DNA from: Sindora glabra
Lineage: Eukaryota; Streptophyta; Magnoliopsida; Fabales; Fabaceae
Assembly (NCBI GenBank): GCA_020226215.1
Contig: CM035232.1
Coordinates: 15,846,316 to 15,910,315 of the forward strand
Direction: 5' to 3'
DNA: 64,000 nt
Shown: piece by piece, positions 23,720-36,045 of the stretch
How positions within the stretch are numbered: position 1 is the stretch's first letter
Layout of the letters: each line of letters opens with the position of its first letter
Notes under the pieces: generated by a model
Database searches by the model: none
Seen by the model: the letters and a program-made list of their open reading frames with translations, nothing else
What the model was told of the DNA's origin: nothing
Translations under genes and position numbers: made by a program

Positions 23720-24290
23720 ATAAAATCTTAAGAATTTCTAATAGATTTTATCTTGTTGAAAAAAATGTCAATTATAGGATTACATTCATCATGTTACATA
23801 GCATATAACAAGTAAAACAATAATTATAATAAAAAATACCTAAATGTTAATTTAATCTTTTAAATGATGATTTTCATGTATTTACTAATCAAGGATGGTT
23901 CTTCTGTCTTAGATTTATTCAACTCCTGTGAATATGAAAGAAAAAGAGATAAAGATAAAAGATTAGAAGGGAAATGCCTAAGTCTCGTCTCCTATATATA
24001 TTACAAGCTTTATATTTTAATGGAGCAATCATATATATATATATATAAAGTGAGGTTTAGTGCCTCTCCTTAATAGGTCAAACCAGGTCAACCTACCCAT
24101 CATTGAAAACCCAAGATAAAATGGCCACAAAATAAAATATTCACATAAGTCTTAGCATCTAAATAAGATCTAATCATAATATGATTACCAACTTTAGCTT
24201 AACAAAAATGCTATGTATTATTATGCATTCGTAAATCTAAACTCATAAATTATTATTGATTATGCTAGTCTACAAAATAATTCTAATAGT
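23720..24290 (-). repeat. Left copy of the ~550-bp direct repeat (candidate 3' LTR)
   Basis: Shares with 26,464-27,019 the ordered words ATTACATTCATCAT / ATTGCATTCATCAT, GAATATG, the TATA-rich block, CCTTAATAGGTCAAAC, GGTCAACCTACCCAT and AAAATAATTCTAATA. The left edge is approximate. It includes a TA microsatellite near 24,030-24,046. Confidence 0.6.
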
Positions 24291-26463
24291 GTCCCACTTA
24301 AATAACATAATCAAAAACACAAAACTTTGTATTACAATAATAAAGAATGCCAAATAACGGATATGACACTTTTACAGCCATAAGTCTAAAATGAGATCAT
24401 AAACTTTAACATAAGGATCATTATATTTTATAGGAATACTAATGCCACACATATCAAGATTTATACCTTGATGACCAAAATAAAAAATGGATATAGAGTA
24501 ATTGAGATATAAATAGTAGATGTGATCAACTATATATCTTAACTTATAGTTTAAGTGTTCGTCTAATATGTCAAATAATATTTAATAATCTTGACATAAT
24601 AAATAAGATGAGGTCTAAATACCTCTAGATGCCTAAACATGATGTGTGTTCTTAAGAAAAATGATAACATTAGCACAATAAATCATATAAATGCATTATA
24701 GATATCATGTATGTATACTGCCACTAATTCAATACATCATAATGTTAAACCAATCCTATACATTTATAAAGTAATTATTTATATATACATACTTGAAATA
24801 TGTATACATATATATACTTGTATATTATGGCTATACTTAATATGTGGTGACTCACGTAATACATTTAGCATACTATATAATTAAATTATAATACTTCCAC
24901 TAATACAACATATCATTAAACTTTATTACTCCACTTGATCGAATAGATTCCAAATGGAAAAAGTAGTGAGATTATATAGCTATTAATTACCATAAGTATA
25001 AAATTTATTTTTTCCTCTAATTACGATTGAGAGAAACAGGCAATACCATTACTATAAGATAAACATATGATTATAGTCTCTTCAAATATCATGTGAGACC
25101 TATCAAAATTGTTTTCTCACATATAAGCAAAATTAAACTTTGATATTCCAAATTATTGTCTCACAAAAATATTTAATTCATTTATTCCAATTAAGGTACA
25201 CCATAAATGTCTATTCAATATTATTAACAAAATAATACCTCATACTGCCATTGCCACATATTCATAATTGATTGTTAATTAGCAATTTAAAAAAATTATA
25301 AGTAATATATTGTCCCGTTCAGATGACTATAAATGTTTATCCAACATCAGTGAAAATAATCACATATTCTTAAGTTTGGGCATTTTTATATAATAAAAAG
25401 TAATTAAGTGATTTCATATTTTATATGATCGTAAGTTCACCTATCTTTTGTCTAATTATGACAAAATATAAAATTACTTAATTACATTTTATTGTACAAA
25501 AATGCTTAAGCTGAAAATATCTGATGATTTTTATCTTATTTTTAAGCTAAATATTTTACGGTTCTCAACTATTCACAATGATTAAATATGGAACTTTCCA
25601 TGGATTTATTTTTTCACATTATTACATGACATTAACATTCTCTATGTGGCTCAATTTGAATTTAACAATATTTTCATATAAATTTTACCTTACATCAAAT
25701 TCATAAGGTAAAACATTAGAAAAACTTTAATTTATTTAGCTAAAACATAAATATCATCAACAATTTGATTGCCATAATACTTTATGTGATTGAAACATGT
25801 TTTCATAAATAATTGGATAAATGCCACAAATTTTAAAAACTTTAATATCTTTAAGGAAGATTGTATCAAAATTATGCTCTCGCAAAAATATCTAAAAATC
25901 GGATAACTTAATTTAATATTTTAGAAGACATTTAATTCATAAAAATTTTTAGAAAATTATTAAGCATAATTATTTGATTTGAACAATAGGCATAATATAA
26001 TTCTTATAAAATTCCATGCATTGCTCGTATAACCTCTTAAAATTAATTTAATGTCCAAATTATACCTAATTGTGCAAGGAAATTATTCAAGACAATACAT
26101 TATGTAAAAATTTTGTAGTAAAATTTATAGTTTAAACATAACACAAAATCAATATTAAAGATAAAATACCTTAAATAATTCAATAAGATAAAATATTACT
26201 TTAAATGGTATAATCATTATCCATAATTCATAGATACAATAAACTAGGCATTTATTACATGCTATCATTTATTAATACTAATATAACAACCTTTGAATGC
26301 TAATAACTTAAACATTGAAAAGTAATTTCACTTTGACAAATCAATTACCATTCAAATTATTAATTTTCATTTATATAAAATTAATTCTTAATCAACACTA
26401 TTAATGCTTTTTGCACAAATCATAACCATGTAATATGATTGAAATTGATTCTAGTACCACTAT

Positions 26464-27019
26464 TGGAAAAATGGATTAAAGATTTTTTTTTATTTTTTTC
26501 ATAAAAAACTAATTATAGAATTGCATTCATCATATAAAGCACACAGTAAATCAAGCAATAATTGTAATAAAAAATCAAACTTTAACATTAATTTGATTTT
26601 TTAGATGATAAATCTAATATATTTATTAATTATGGACTGTTTTTCTATCTCAGATATATTGGACTCACTTGAATATGGAAGATCAAAAGATGAACATAAA
26701 AGGTTAGGAGGGAATTGCCTAACTCCTAACACATCACAAGCTTTGTGTTTTAATAAGACAAGCATAAGTATATATAGGGTGAGACTTTGAACTCTTCCTT
26801 AATAGGTCAAACTGGGTCAACCTACCCATTGTAGGCAATCCATGAATAAAAACTAATAAAACAAAACATACATATAGGTTTAAGTGTCTAAATAAGGTTA
26901 AATCATAATATGATCATTAATTTAGTTTTAACTAAAATGCTTTATATTATTATGTAATCATTAATCCAAGCTCACAAATTATCATTAATTATACTAGTCC
27001 ATAAAATAATTCTAATACA
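26464..27019 (-). repeat. Right copy of the ~550-bp direct repeat (candidate 5' LTR)
   Basis: Begins TGG and ends ACA on the plus strand, consistent with TG...CA LTR ends. It matches 23,720-24,290 in order but with many substitutions. It abuts the LINE remnant that starts at 27,060, so the element may have inserted into that LINE. Confidence 0.6.
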
Positions 27020-27059
27020 CCTTTATTTTTCCTTTCATATAAACCAACCTTATGGTGGC

Positions 27060-29190
27060 TTTCAATTCACAGAATCATTATCACATTTCAATGAATGTAA
27101 GATTCTTATGTTTAATCTAAATTTTACCATTATGTTTTCTTCTAATAATGGTAGGTAGGTGATAAGTATGGGTGTTTTATCTTTATTCTCAGTAAATAAT
27201 CTTTTTAAAGTTCTTTTTTCAATCATAAGTAAAGATTCTAACTTAGAATTATCTAAAGCCATATAAACCCCTCTATTTCTGGCAATTAATCTCTTATTCC
27301 TTTTAAAAAGATTACTAAAAAAATTAGAATTTCACTAGTTGACATAATTAGTAAAATTTTCAGCAACTTGCTTAAAAGGAAGGGATTTTAACTAAAAATT
27401 AAAGACAATGTCATGGGGATCAAGATGAGAAAGCTAACAAGTTTTAAACCTAAATGGTTTAGGAAGAAGACAATGCTAAGATTGATATAACCATATAAGC
27501 ATAGGAGAATGGTTGGAAAGAATTCTAGGGAATTTAAGCACTCGTGCTTTAGGAAAAAGAACTTTATAAGTAACATTACATAATGCCTTATTAAGTCTTT
27601 CCATAATAAGTTAATTATGATCTTTAAAATTAGTCTAAGTGAAAGTTCAATTAGAGTACTCAACATCAATCAAATTGTAATAATCAAGACACTTTGTGAA
27701 TTAATTAATTTTGTAGAGGTTAATAAGAATACCTTTAAATTTTTCAACTTGGAAGACAACTCATTAAAGTCTCTTAAAACTAACTAAGGCAAATTATGGA
27801 AATCAATAGTAATTTTTAAATTATTCATAAATTTTTTCTATTAAATAGTTTTGGATTTGCATAAATGCCACTAATCAACTAGCAAAGGAATTAGAGGCCG
27901 CCTTAACAAAAGCATGAAGTTCATGCTTTGATTTATCCAGCGCTTTAACCTTTATTTCGTGCTAGTTCTATAATAACTAAATTCCATCTACATATCCAAT
28001 AGTACTAGTGAATTCTATATTGGTGAAAAGCATAGTAGCACTAATCTCCCTAGCTTTACTTCTACCCAACCTAGTTTTAGCGAGGATAAGAATTTTAATT
28101 TTCTCCTCTATAATAAATTATCTAGTAAATGCTTTAAATCTAGATACTAGACTTTATAAATATTCCATATTAGCTCTTTCTATAGTTAAATTAGACATCA
28201 AATTATTAAGATGTGGAGATTGATAAGGTACCTCTTTCATAATTAGAAACACATCCACAATCATGCTTCCATAGAATTTCTATTCTTGAACTACTTTATC
28301 ATCACATTAACTTAGCATTATTGAATTGTAGGGTCCAATAGCATATGGTGACTCTTTAGCTGCTTTCGTTTACATGATAGCGTGAACTTTTTTAAACCTA
28401 ACACCTTTTTCTGGGTTTGCATCATTTGTTGCCACACCTTTCAAGATATTATATGAAATGGTTGTAAAAGGAACTAAAATAATAATTCTCCTTGTGGCAT
28501 AGATAAATTCAACTATATATCCAAACAACTTTAATTGGGGTTGTTGTTCATGTATATAATTGATGAAGGAATTTATGTTTCCTCTACCTCTTTTTCAAAT
28601 AAAGTTAGATTTGATTCGTTTGGGAAAAGCTTGAATGGCTTTAAATTCTTCATTGTTATGGCCATTAATGGATTAAAGCTTGTAAGAAGATGAGTTAGTT
28701 CCAAATTATCTAAATGAACCTTCTTGAACTTGTTATTGAAGAAAAACCTTCAAAATATTATGAACTCTTGTAGATTCTCGATGTTTATCCCTTAGCTTGA
28801 TGAAAATAACATGCTTTAAGACATTCTTAGGCTTTTTAAAATGGTAAACAAAACCAATTTAAGAGGTATTAACCAATAAATTGCTAAAAGGATTAACATT
28901 AAAATTTATTTTATTTTTAGGATTTAAATTTTTTAACATTTAGTTAGACTTGCAAAAATGAACTAGGCTCAGGCAATAACAAAGAAAAACTTTGACCAGA
29001 ACTCATTACAGCCATAAATGAAGTTGACCAAGATCCTTATGAGCTCTTAAACCTTTTTTTATAGTAGTTGAAAGCCCAAAACTTTTTCCTATATGCATTC
29101 TTGGAAGGCCCAATTTTATTTGAGGCTTCAATTGTATATTTTTTAACCAACCAATTTCATTGTTTCTTAACCAAAATCTAAGGACCATAT
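27060..29190 (-). pseudogene. L1-type LINE remnant: ORF2 endonuclease and linker, possible ORF1
   Basis: Minus-strand frames carry the signature of the APE-type endonuclease at the start of plant LINE ORF2. RDFNEL at about 27,757-27,774 corresponds to the GDFNE motif. KARVLKFPRILSNHSPML contains SNH at 27,509-27,517, matching the terminal S-D-H motif. The following KPFRFK, LSHLD, KRNKRLIARNRGV and ALDNSKLES match the linker before the reverse transcriptase. Many stops and frameshifts are present. The reverse transcriptase that should follow below 27,060 is absent, replaced by the repeat ending at 27,019. The portion above about 28.3 kb is probably ORF1 but is too decayed to assign with confidence. 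Confidence 0.75.
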
Positions 29191-29893
29191 TAGTTTAATA
29201 GATATGGACTTTTCTTGAGCTACTGATTATGTTAACCAATAATGACTTTCTCCTTTACTGAAAAATTTCTAAAAAAATGACTCTTTAGCTAAATAATAAA
29301 TTACTTATAAACATTCCAAAATATTTGCATTAGAGATTGTACTATAACTTGAGCTAAACCATGTAGAAGGTCCAAAATGGTACTAGTTATAATTATTATT
29401 GATTATGGATACACTAGTTTGATTAACGTTAAAGAGTTTACTCTTGTTGAACTTGTAAAGGAGATAGAACTTTTATAAGAGTATTTAGAAAGACAAAAAG
29501 AAATAACTTTAAAATGAGTTATAATCTCAATAAGTAGATAATTTACTCAATAATAAAATATAAGCATATATTTTCCTTAATCATGCTTTCTTACATTCTA
29601 AGCAATAACCAATCTGACATTATTATATCATAAGTAAATTTATAAATAAATAAAATAATTAAACTATTTTATATCTTTCGGGTCGTTCTTATCTTCTCAT
29701 AAATCCTATCCTTATTCCTTTAAGGTTTGCCTTATCCTCTTATAAACTGTTTCTCGAATCTGGTACCATTTCATATTATGAGTATATCATTCACCTTTCT
29801 CATAATATTCATTCATAACATATTTCATTCATATCATATTTTCACTTGAAAATTTATCAACAAATTCATGAAGAACATTGCTTATACACTTAA

Positions 29894-29897
<4 letters not shown>

Positions 29898-29924
<27 letters not shown>
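29898..29924. repeat. (TA)n microsatellite
   Basis: TA run ending where the 47-bp tandem duplication begins. Confidence 0.9.
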
Positions 29925-29925
<1 letters not shown>

Positions 29926-30010
29926 GGTACTTAGACTTATATTACCTTAAACTATCATGAAATTATATATATGGTACTTAGACTTATATTACCCTAAACT
30001 ATCATGAAAT
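29917..30010. repeat. 47-bp tandem duplication
   Basis: The block containing GGTACTTAGACTTATATTAC and AAACTATCATGAAAT occurs twice (GGTAC at 29,926 and 29,973), with one C/T difference inside. The near-identity implies a recent event within the old LTR remnant. Confidence 0.9.
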
Positions 30011-30228
30011 AATTGAATTTAAGTATACAAGGGTCATACTCAAGTTTGGAGCTACAAAAATTAATTTTGCTTTTGTACTTGAGTATGTACTCGTTTATAG
30101 GTAACCTTAGGACAGCTCTAACTACCTAGTATGTACTCATTTATAGGTGTTCAAATAGTAATTCTAGATGTTATACTTGAGCATATACTCACTTATGGCC
30201 ATCTAAGAGTAGCTTATGTTTGGATACT

Positions 30229-33166
30229 TGACATCACACCCTTAGATAATTAGGATAAAATCAATTTTATTAATATTCTTGTTCTTATGAGAATTAATTA
30301 ATTGTTGTGAATATGTTTAGGGTGAGAACTAATTTGAGAAAGATATAATTTTTATAGTGAATATTGGGGCAATAAAGGTAAAAATGAGTTGCTATATAAT
30401 TAGATTTAAATAAAAGTGTATAGAGAAAATTTAGGGATAGTTTTTTCAATTTTATCTTTAAAACCTTATAAAATTACCAAGTTACCTTTAATTGGCTTTA
30501 AAAGCTTCAACACTCAAAATTTTCTAAAAATTTTCTCTTTAACTTTCAACCACTCACTTGACTTTTCTTAACTTTTCTTCTTTAATTTTTTCCTTTCAAT
30601 GACCATAATGAGAAACCAAGCTTTCTTTTTTAAGGAAATCATCATCAATTTCAAGTCTAACAAGGTAAACTAAGTAAATCCAAGCTTTGGTATTTTAATT
30701 TTTTATTTTTTGCTAAGAGAAGTAAAGAAGTTAAAGAATCTATTTTATTTTCTTGGTTTTAGGCAAGCTATGTACTTACTCCACCCTTTTCCTATCTCTT
30801 CCATATCATAGGTAAGTAGGTAATTTACTTAAATTTAATGACTTTATATTTTGTTTACTTATTTTGAGTGTTATTTTTTTATTAAGAAGTTAAGTATTTT
30901 GTGATTATAAGATGCATTATGGTGTGATGGGTTTATTTAGATGCTTGTAAAATAAGTAAGATGATGATCTTGTGATGAGTTTTAGCTTATTTGAAGTATA
31001 CATATTAATTCAGGGAAATTTTGACTAAATAAACAGTGATTTCATAGCAAATCTACAAAATCTAAGCATTATACTTGAGTATATAAGTGAATATAGCTTT
31101 TAAATTGCTCTTTGGATATAAATAAGACAATATGGGTAGTTAGAAGTGAGTATATACTAGAGTACGAGTACTAAAATTACTCTTTAGTTGCTTATATTCA
31201 AGTATGCTAGGACAATACTGTTACATCAATTTTGAAAGGCTATATCTCATTTGTTTTGCACTAGTTTTTAGTAAACCACTAATCATTGCAAAGGTAATTA
31301 AGTCTATTTTTAAATAAAATTAGTTTAAAATTAATGTCTTATATATATTTTGAGATATAACTCAAATAGTAGATAAAGGTTAGAAATTTAAGATTGTAAA
31401 AAAAATTCAATTTTTGAGTTTGACTTATAAAAAGCATAATTCTTTCAAAACTTAATCATTTTATATAAAAAATCAATCCATGAAAATCTAATTGAATTTA
31501 CTTTGATATGAAATAAGTTTTATAAAAACTAAATTTGTAAATCTTGGGTCATTTATAAAATATTGTTCAGTGGTCAAAATTACTTGAATATACATAAAAA
31601 GGTTACTTTTTAAATGTTTTAACTTAATTATATACTCAAGTATGAAATCCAAAGTTGCTTTTAGATGGTCATACTTGAGTACATACTCAAGTATCATATT
31701 CTTGTATGCCCAGTTAATTATTTTATGATAATATAAATTCATGTATACATATATAGCTTTTATGATTGCATAATAGCCATGTAAATATTGATGTTTATGA
31801 CATTGATAATGGAATTCCCAAAGGGAAATTGGATTATGATTGGCATATATTTATACTTATAATTGATATAGGGGATCCCATTAGGGATATGCGCTTGCAT
31901 GTAGATTATTATGTAATTATAATGAGTGTTTATTAATTGTAAATATGATTGAAATCATGATAAAATTATCAATGTGATTGTGTATTGGATATTATGATGA
32001 CTTATATTATGTATTGAAGATAAGTGAAAATGAAAATAAGGTAATATTGTGAAATTATATTGAATTTGGAAAATGTTAAGAAAGGATAAGGTGAGACCCA
32101 AAAATCACAAGGTTGATTATTTGAGTATTATGACAACGAAATAATTATTATTAAGCACAAGGTGGGATTCTTATTTATGATATATGTGTAGTTCCAGAAC
32201 TTAAGTTATCTTTGTATAGGTATCGAAAATTGAGCCTTGGGAGCTTTCACATATAAATAGTGTTAAAGTATGACTCTCCGCCTAAAAGCCCTATTTTATA
32301 AGGGATAGAGCAATTTTAGTAGGTATCAAAGGTTGTCATCTTGTATCTCATGACTAAGCACTGGCATCATATCATACATTATATCCCATTTAAGCATTTA
32401 TGGGTAGTGGGTAGGGAAAATGGTAAGCACGTTAGCAGAATAAGTAGGATAAGAATGGCCCCTTACATTAGAGTTGGTTGCTATTATCTATAATGATTTG
32501 ATTATCCATTATTTATTATATTAAAATAATATAATGCTTGTACTTCTTTATGAATATGTATAATGGTGATTAATAATAAAGGCCAGATGAAATGGATAAT
32601 ATATGTGTCATTCTATATCTTTTATTAATTTTTATGTTCTATTGTTAGTGAATAATAATATCATCTAATATATTTAAGTTAAAACATTACATATGTTTGT
32701 ATGTTGATATAATTAAATGTATGGATAATATAAAATGGATATGAGTGTGATTATCTAAGTTGGTTAAGTAAATTATCTATTTACTAATTATATGACTTAC
32801 TAGTTTTATTTAAAATATTTTACAGATTTGTTTATTGTATCTTCTTAGCCACCATTTGTGTCATTAGGACAAGAGCTATTTTTAAGAGTGTATTTTATAG
32901 CCATAGTCAGTGTTTAGTGTAATTAGAATGTTTTGAGCCTTGTTGATGTTTAATATATGTATATTATAATCATTATTTGTAAATATTTGAATTGTAAATA
33001 AAAACGGATTTGTTGATTAAACTATTTAGTTTAATGTAACCATGTGTCGATCCTAAAATTCAATAATTTCAATTGGTGGAAATTGGGAAATAAGTTTCAT
33101 ATAAGTCTTATAACTAGGTAGCTCATGACATTTGAGTATGTGCATCTAAAAGTGGATTTCCATGCC
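30229..33166 (+). mobile_element. Candidate solo LTR of about 2.9 kb inserted in its own family
   Basis: It starts TGACATCACACCC, a common type of start for plant Gypsy-class LTRs, and is flanked by ATACT at 30,224-30,228 and 33,167-33,171, a 5-bp target duplication. Removing it rejoins the two halves of the minus-strand relative. The 3' end reads ATGCC rather than ending in CA, so the exact edge is uncertain or mutated. No gag or pol is readable inside. Late in the sequence a run typical of LTRs (AAATATTTTACAGATTTG, then CTTCTTAGCCACC) is present. Superfamily assignment is an inference. Confidence 0.5.
31671..31694. repeat. Perfect 10-bp inverted repeat ATACTTGAGT / ACTCAAGTAT
   Basis: Two perfect 10-base arms separated by ACAT. 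It is the best example of a family of TACTTGAGTAT-type words scattered through 30,030-33,190 (for example 30,077, 30,170, 31,072, 31,632 and 33,176). Confidence 0.85.
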
Positions 33167-34010
33167 ATACTCAATTATATACTTGAGTGACCCTTACAAA
33201 ATTTTAGAATTTTTGCAAATATACTATCCATTTGATAAAATTTACATCAATCCAACTTATATATTGCAATAAAGTTACAATCTAACATAAAATCACCATA
33301 TGTTCTTATTTTGCCATCATTATAACAATAAATCACACTACAATATATTCTTTCAACATAAAATCATCAATTTGCTAACATAATCATTTAAGCTTTCTCT
33401 ATAAACAAAAATTGTCCAAAATGCTTAAGTCTCAGTAGATTGTTCATTTACAATTATATGGTGGAAAGAAGATAAAGTTGATGGATAGTGAAGCTTTCCC
33501 TAGCAACATAAATTTATACGAATTTTAAGATCTCTAGTTTCTTACTAAAAGTTTTCAGTAAATTTATATTAAAGCAAGAAATTGTTAATGGTTACCTTAT
33601 TTTGTTCTAAAAATTTGGATGATTATTGGTGATTTAAGGCTTACTCTTGTAGATTTATTGAAGAAATTAAAGATGAGTTAAGAAGAAAAAAGTGATGGTT
33701 AATGGGTATATTGAAGAAATGAAAGAGAAATAAGGGGAACATGGCTTTTAATGATCATAAAAGAGATTTGGTAATATTAGGGGTCAGGGGCAAAATGAAA
33801 AAACTACTCCCTAAATCTTCTTTACACACACCCATTCAAATATAACTTTACACTACATCTTATTCTTCATATTTATATCATAAAATCATGTTTTTCTTAA
33901 ATAAATTTTTATCCTAAGCTTATTCACAACAATTAATAAAGTTCCATGTGTACGTAAATATTAAATAAATAAAAATAAAAATATATCTTAATTTTATAGG
34001 GGTGTAATCA

Positions 34011-35622
34011 TATGGATGATAAAACTCCATTCATAATTGAGGAAACCTAACCCGTACAACAATAGAAGAAAAAGAAGCTATAGAAGTTTTGAAGAAAGGT
34101 TTTTCACTTTTTCAAGGCAAGAAAATGATCTAGGATAAATTAAGGATAATTATTTAACATTTTATCACAATTAACTTGAAAGTTAAATTTAAACATGAAA
34201 AAAATTTGAACCCACCTCTAAAATAGAGAAAGGTCCTTCAAGTTACCATAAAACCTTAATTTAAAATTCCAAGTATTGATGACTTTTCTTTTTGCTAAAT
34301 ACCTAACCAATAAGAGTAAGGCTTTAAGGCTTATATAATCTGCTTTTGAGATTGGGCTAGACAAAAGTTAAGCTTGTATCATAGAGCTCACGTTAAGCTT
34401 GTTCTTCTATTTCTATTTCTTTCTTTTCTTAAAAAAAAAGCTTTTTTATAGGCACCAAAATCAATACTAAGAAGATAATCCTTAGAACACCTAACTAGTT
34501 TCGACTTAAAACCCAAATAATATCAACTAATAGCCTTAAAATCCTTAAAAGAACGCTTATTGCCATTTAGTTTTTAGTTACTAGATTTAAGAGAGACCTC
34601 GTGATTTTTCCCTAATTGTGCTAGACAAAACAAGGATATATTATAATTGTGCTAGACAAAAGTTTGTAAAGATTTAAGATACATAGAAATTATTTTTTAA
34701 TTAAGAGAGACTTTGCCATTTTTCCTTAACACAACTCTAACTTATGTTTAGTGTAAGGAAATATTATAATTGGGCTAGACAAAAGTTTTTAAAGATTTAA
34801 GGCACATAGAAATTTGTTTTCCATGCTTAATTGTTCATAGAAATTATATAAAAATTCTCATAGAAATTAAGGTGTTTAGGATATAAGATATATTCCTTTT
34901 ATCTCTTATTATATATCTTACTTAATCGATTTTATAGAGATTAAGAAAATAATTTAATTTATTTATTTTTAGTGAACTTTTTAAAATTACCAAGTTTACT
35001 CAATTCTTATTTCTCTCTTTACTTAAAATTTGTAATTAGATTTAAATATATACATAACTCTTTTTCTTTCATTTTATGCATAAAATCTAATATGATTGAA
35101 AATGGAGAAAGAAAGATGAAATAAATTTATTAGGATATTTTAAGATGAAAGTATAGAATAATAAAATATTCATTAATGAAAAAATGGTAAAATTAAAAAA
35201 ATATTTAATATTTCATTAGATTCATAAAATAATGATAATAGGGATAAAAAATTTCTCAAAAATGTAACAAAAATAAAAAATGAAAGAAATAATTTTTTCT
35301 TAAAATCTTGTGTCTTTTTTCGTTAAATATTTTAATGTGAGTTATCATATTTATAATACAAAAATATTTAGTTATTTTGTAATAATATAAAACATAATTT
35401 TTTTAAAAAGAAAAAATCTTATAAAAATTTGTACGGAATCTTATCAATACTCTTCTTTTGGGAGAGTGTTAAACCAAATCCTTAAATTTATGTACATGTA
35501 TATATACATACATATATATATGTATTTCACAAATTCAAAACTAAGTCAAACTTCAAAATATAGAAGTCTAAAATAAATGTGAAATTCAAAGTTAAGTTAA
35601 ATTCTAAAAATCATCGGATTAA
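34011..35622. other. Intergenic DNA, no gene seen
   Basis: AT-rich with one internal tandem duplication at about 34,600-34,815. No readable gene on either strand and no recognised element otherwise. Confidence 0.5.
34600..34815. repeat. Diverged tandem duplication of about 110 bp
   Basis: The order AAGAGAGAC, ATTTTTCC, ATATTATAATTG, GCTAGACAAAAGTTT and AAAGATTTAAG, then CACATAGAAATT or TACATAGAAATT, is repeated, with the matching blocks near 34,640-34,690 and 34,752-34,812. Confidence 0.7.
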
Positions 35623-35869
35623 TACTTTGTTTGGATTGGGGAGAAATTATGAAAAAAGAAAATAGAAAAGAAAGAAATTGAAGGAGAAAAATTGGGAGAG
35701 AAAGAAGTTGAAGGAGAAAAAATTTTCTTTTAGGTTGTTTGGTAGGAGAGAAAATAGGAGAGAAGAAATTTTCTTTTATTTGAATAAGAAGAAAATTAGG
35801 AAGAAAGAAAATATAATGAGGTAAAATGATCATAACAACTTTATTGTATGATATATAGAGATAGTTATA

Positions 35870-36045
35870 ATATAAATTTATCAAACTTAATGAAAAATTA
35901 TATAAAAATGCGAAAATTATATACAATTAATTAGTGGTAAGATTTTATCAATTAATTAAATATTCATACTACAAATCTATTAAACTTAATGAAAAATTAT
36001 TTCATTAGGGAGAAAATTATATACAATTAATTAGTGGTAATTTTA
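35870..36045. repeat. Tandem duplication of about 100 bp
   Basis: The words AAACTTAATGAAAAATTAT and GAAAATTATATACAATTAAT followed by TAGTGGTAA occur twice, about 100 bases apart, inside the proposed Harbinger element. Confidence 0.8.

Larger units (their letters stand above)
23720..27019 (-). mobile_element. Candidate non-autonomous LTR retrotransposon (LARD/TRIM-like)
   Basis: Two direct repeats of about 550 bases flank roughly 2.2 kb of AT-rich sequence in which I see no coding region. Read on the minus strand, each repeat has a TATA-like word (CCCTATATATACTT in the right copy). The right repeat is followed on its inner edge by TGGTACTAGAATC (26,448-26,460), a plausible decayed form of the methionine-tRNA primer site TGGTATCAGAGC. 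The left repeat is preceded by the purine-rich AAGTGGGAC. These suggest a minus-strand element with its 5' LTR at 26,464-27,019. The repeats are well diverged and no target duplication was confirmed, so a simple old segmental repeat is not excluded. Confidence 0.45.
29200..34010 (-). mobile_element. Old LTR-type sequence, interrupted by a relative in opposite orientation
   Basis: Reading the minus strand from 34,010, the sequence begins TGATTACACCCC, continues to about 33,167, and resumes at 30,228. Its two parts correspond to the beginning and the later part of the plus-strand sequence at 30,229-33,166. Shared words include ATTAATTGTTGTGAATA and a TTTAGGG(A)TAGTTTTTTC stretch in the first part. 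A CTTTGGATA / TATCCAAACATA junction and late blocks of the ATTATCTACTTATTGAG type are in the second. The second part lacks about 1 kb relative to the relative. The outer end near 29.2 kb is approximate, just before the LINE remnant. No coding is visible, so it is best read as a solo LTR. Confidence 0.55.

Noticed and set aside
23864..26790. Two similar plus-strand frames (23,864-24,073 and 26,605-26,790) that look like a small protein family
   Set aside because: Their similarity comes from the two copies of the ~550-bp direct repeat. The frames contain TATA-rich text and are not otherwise conserved as proteins.
35597..35926. 109-codon minus-strand frame
   Set aside because: Rich in F, L, S and I, it is the complement of the purine-rich GGAGAAA text at the end of the Harbinger/MITE sequence. 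Composition alone explains the open frame.
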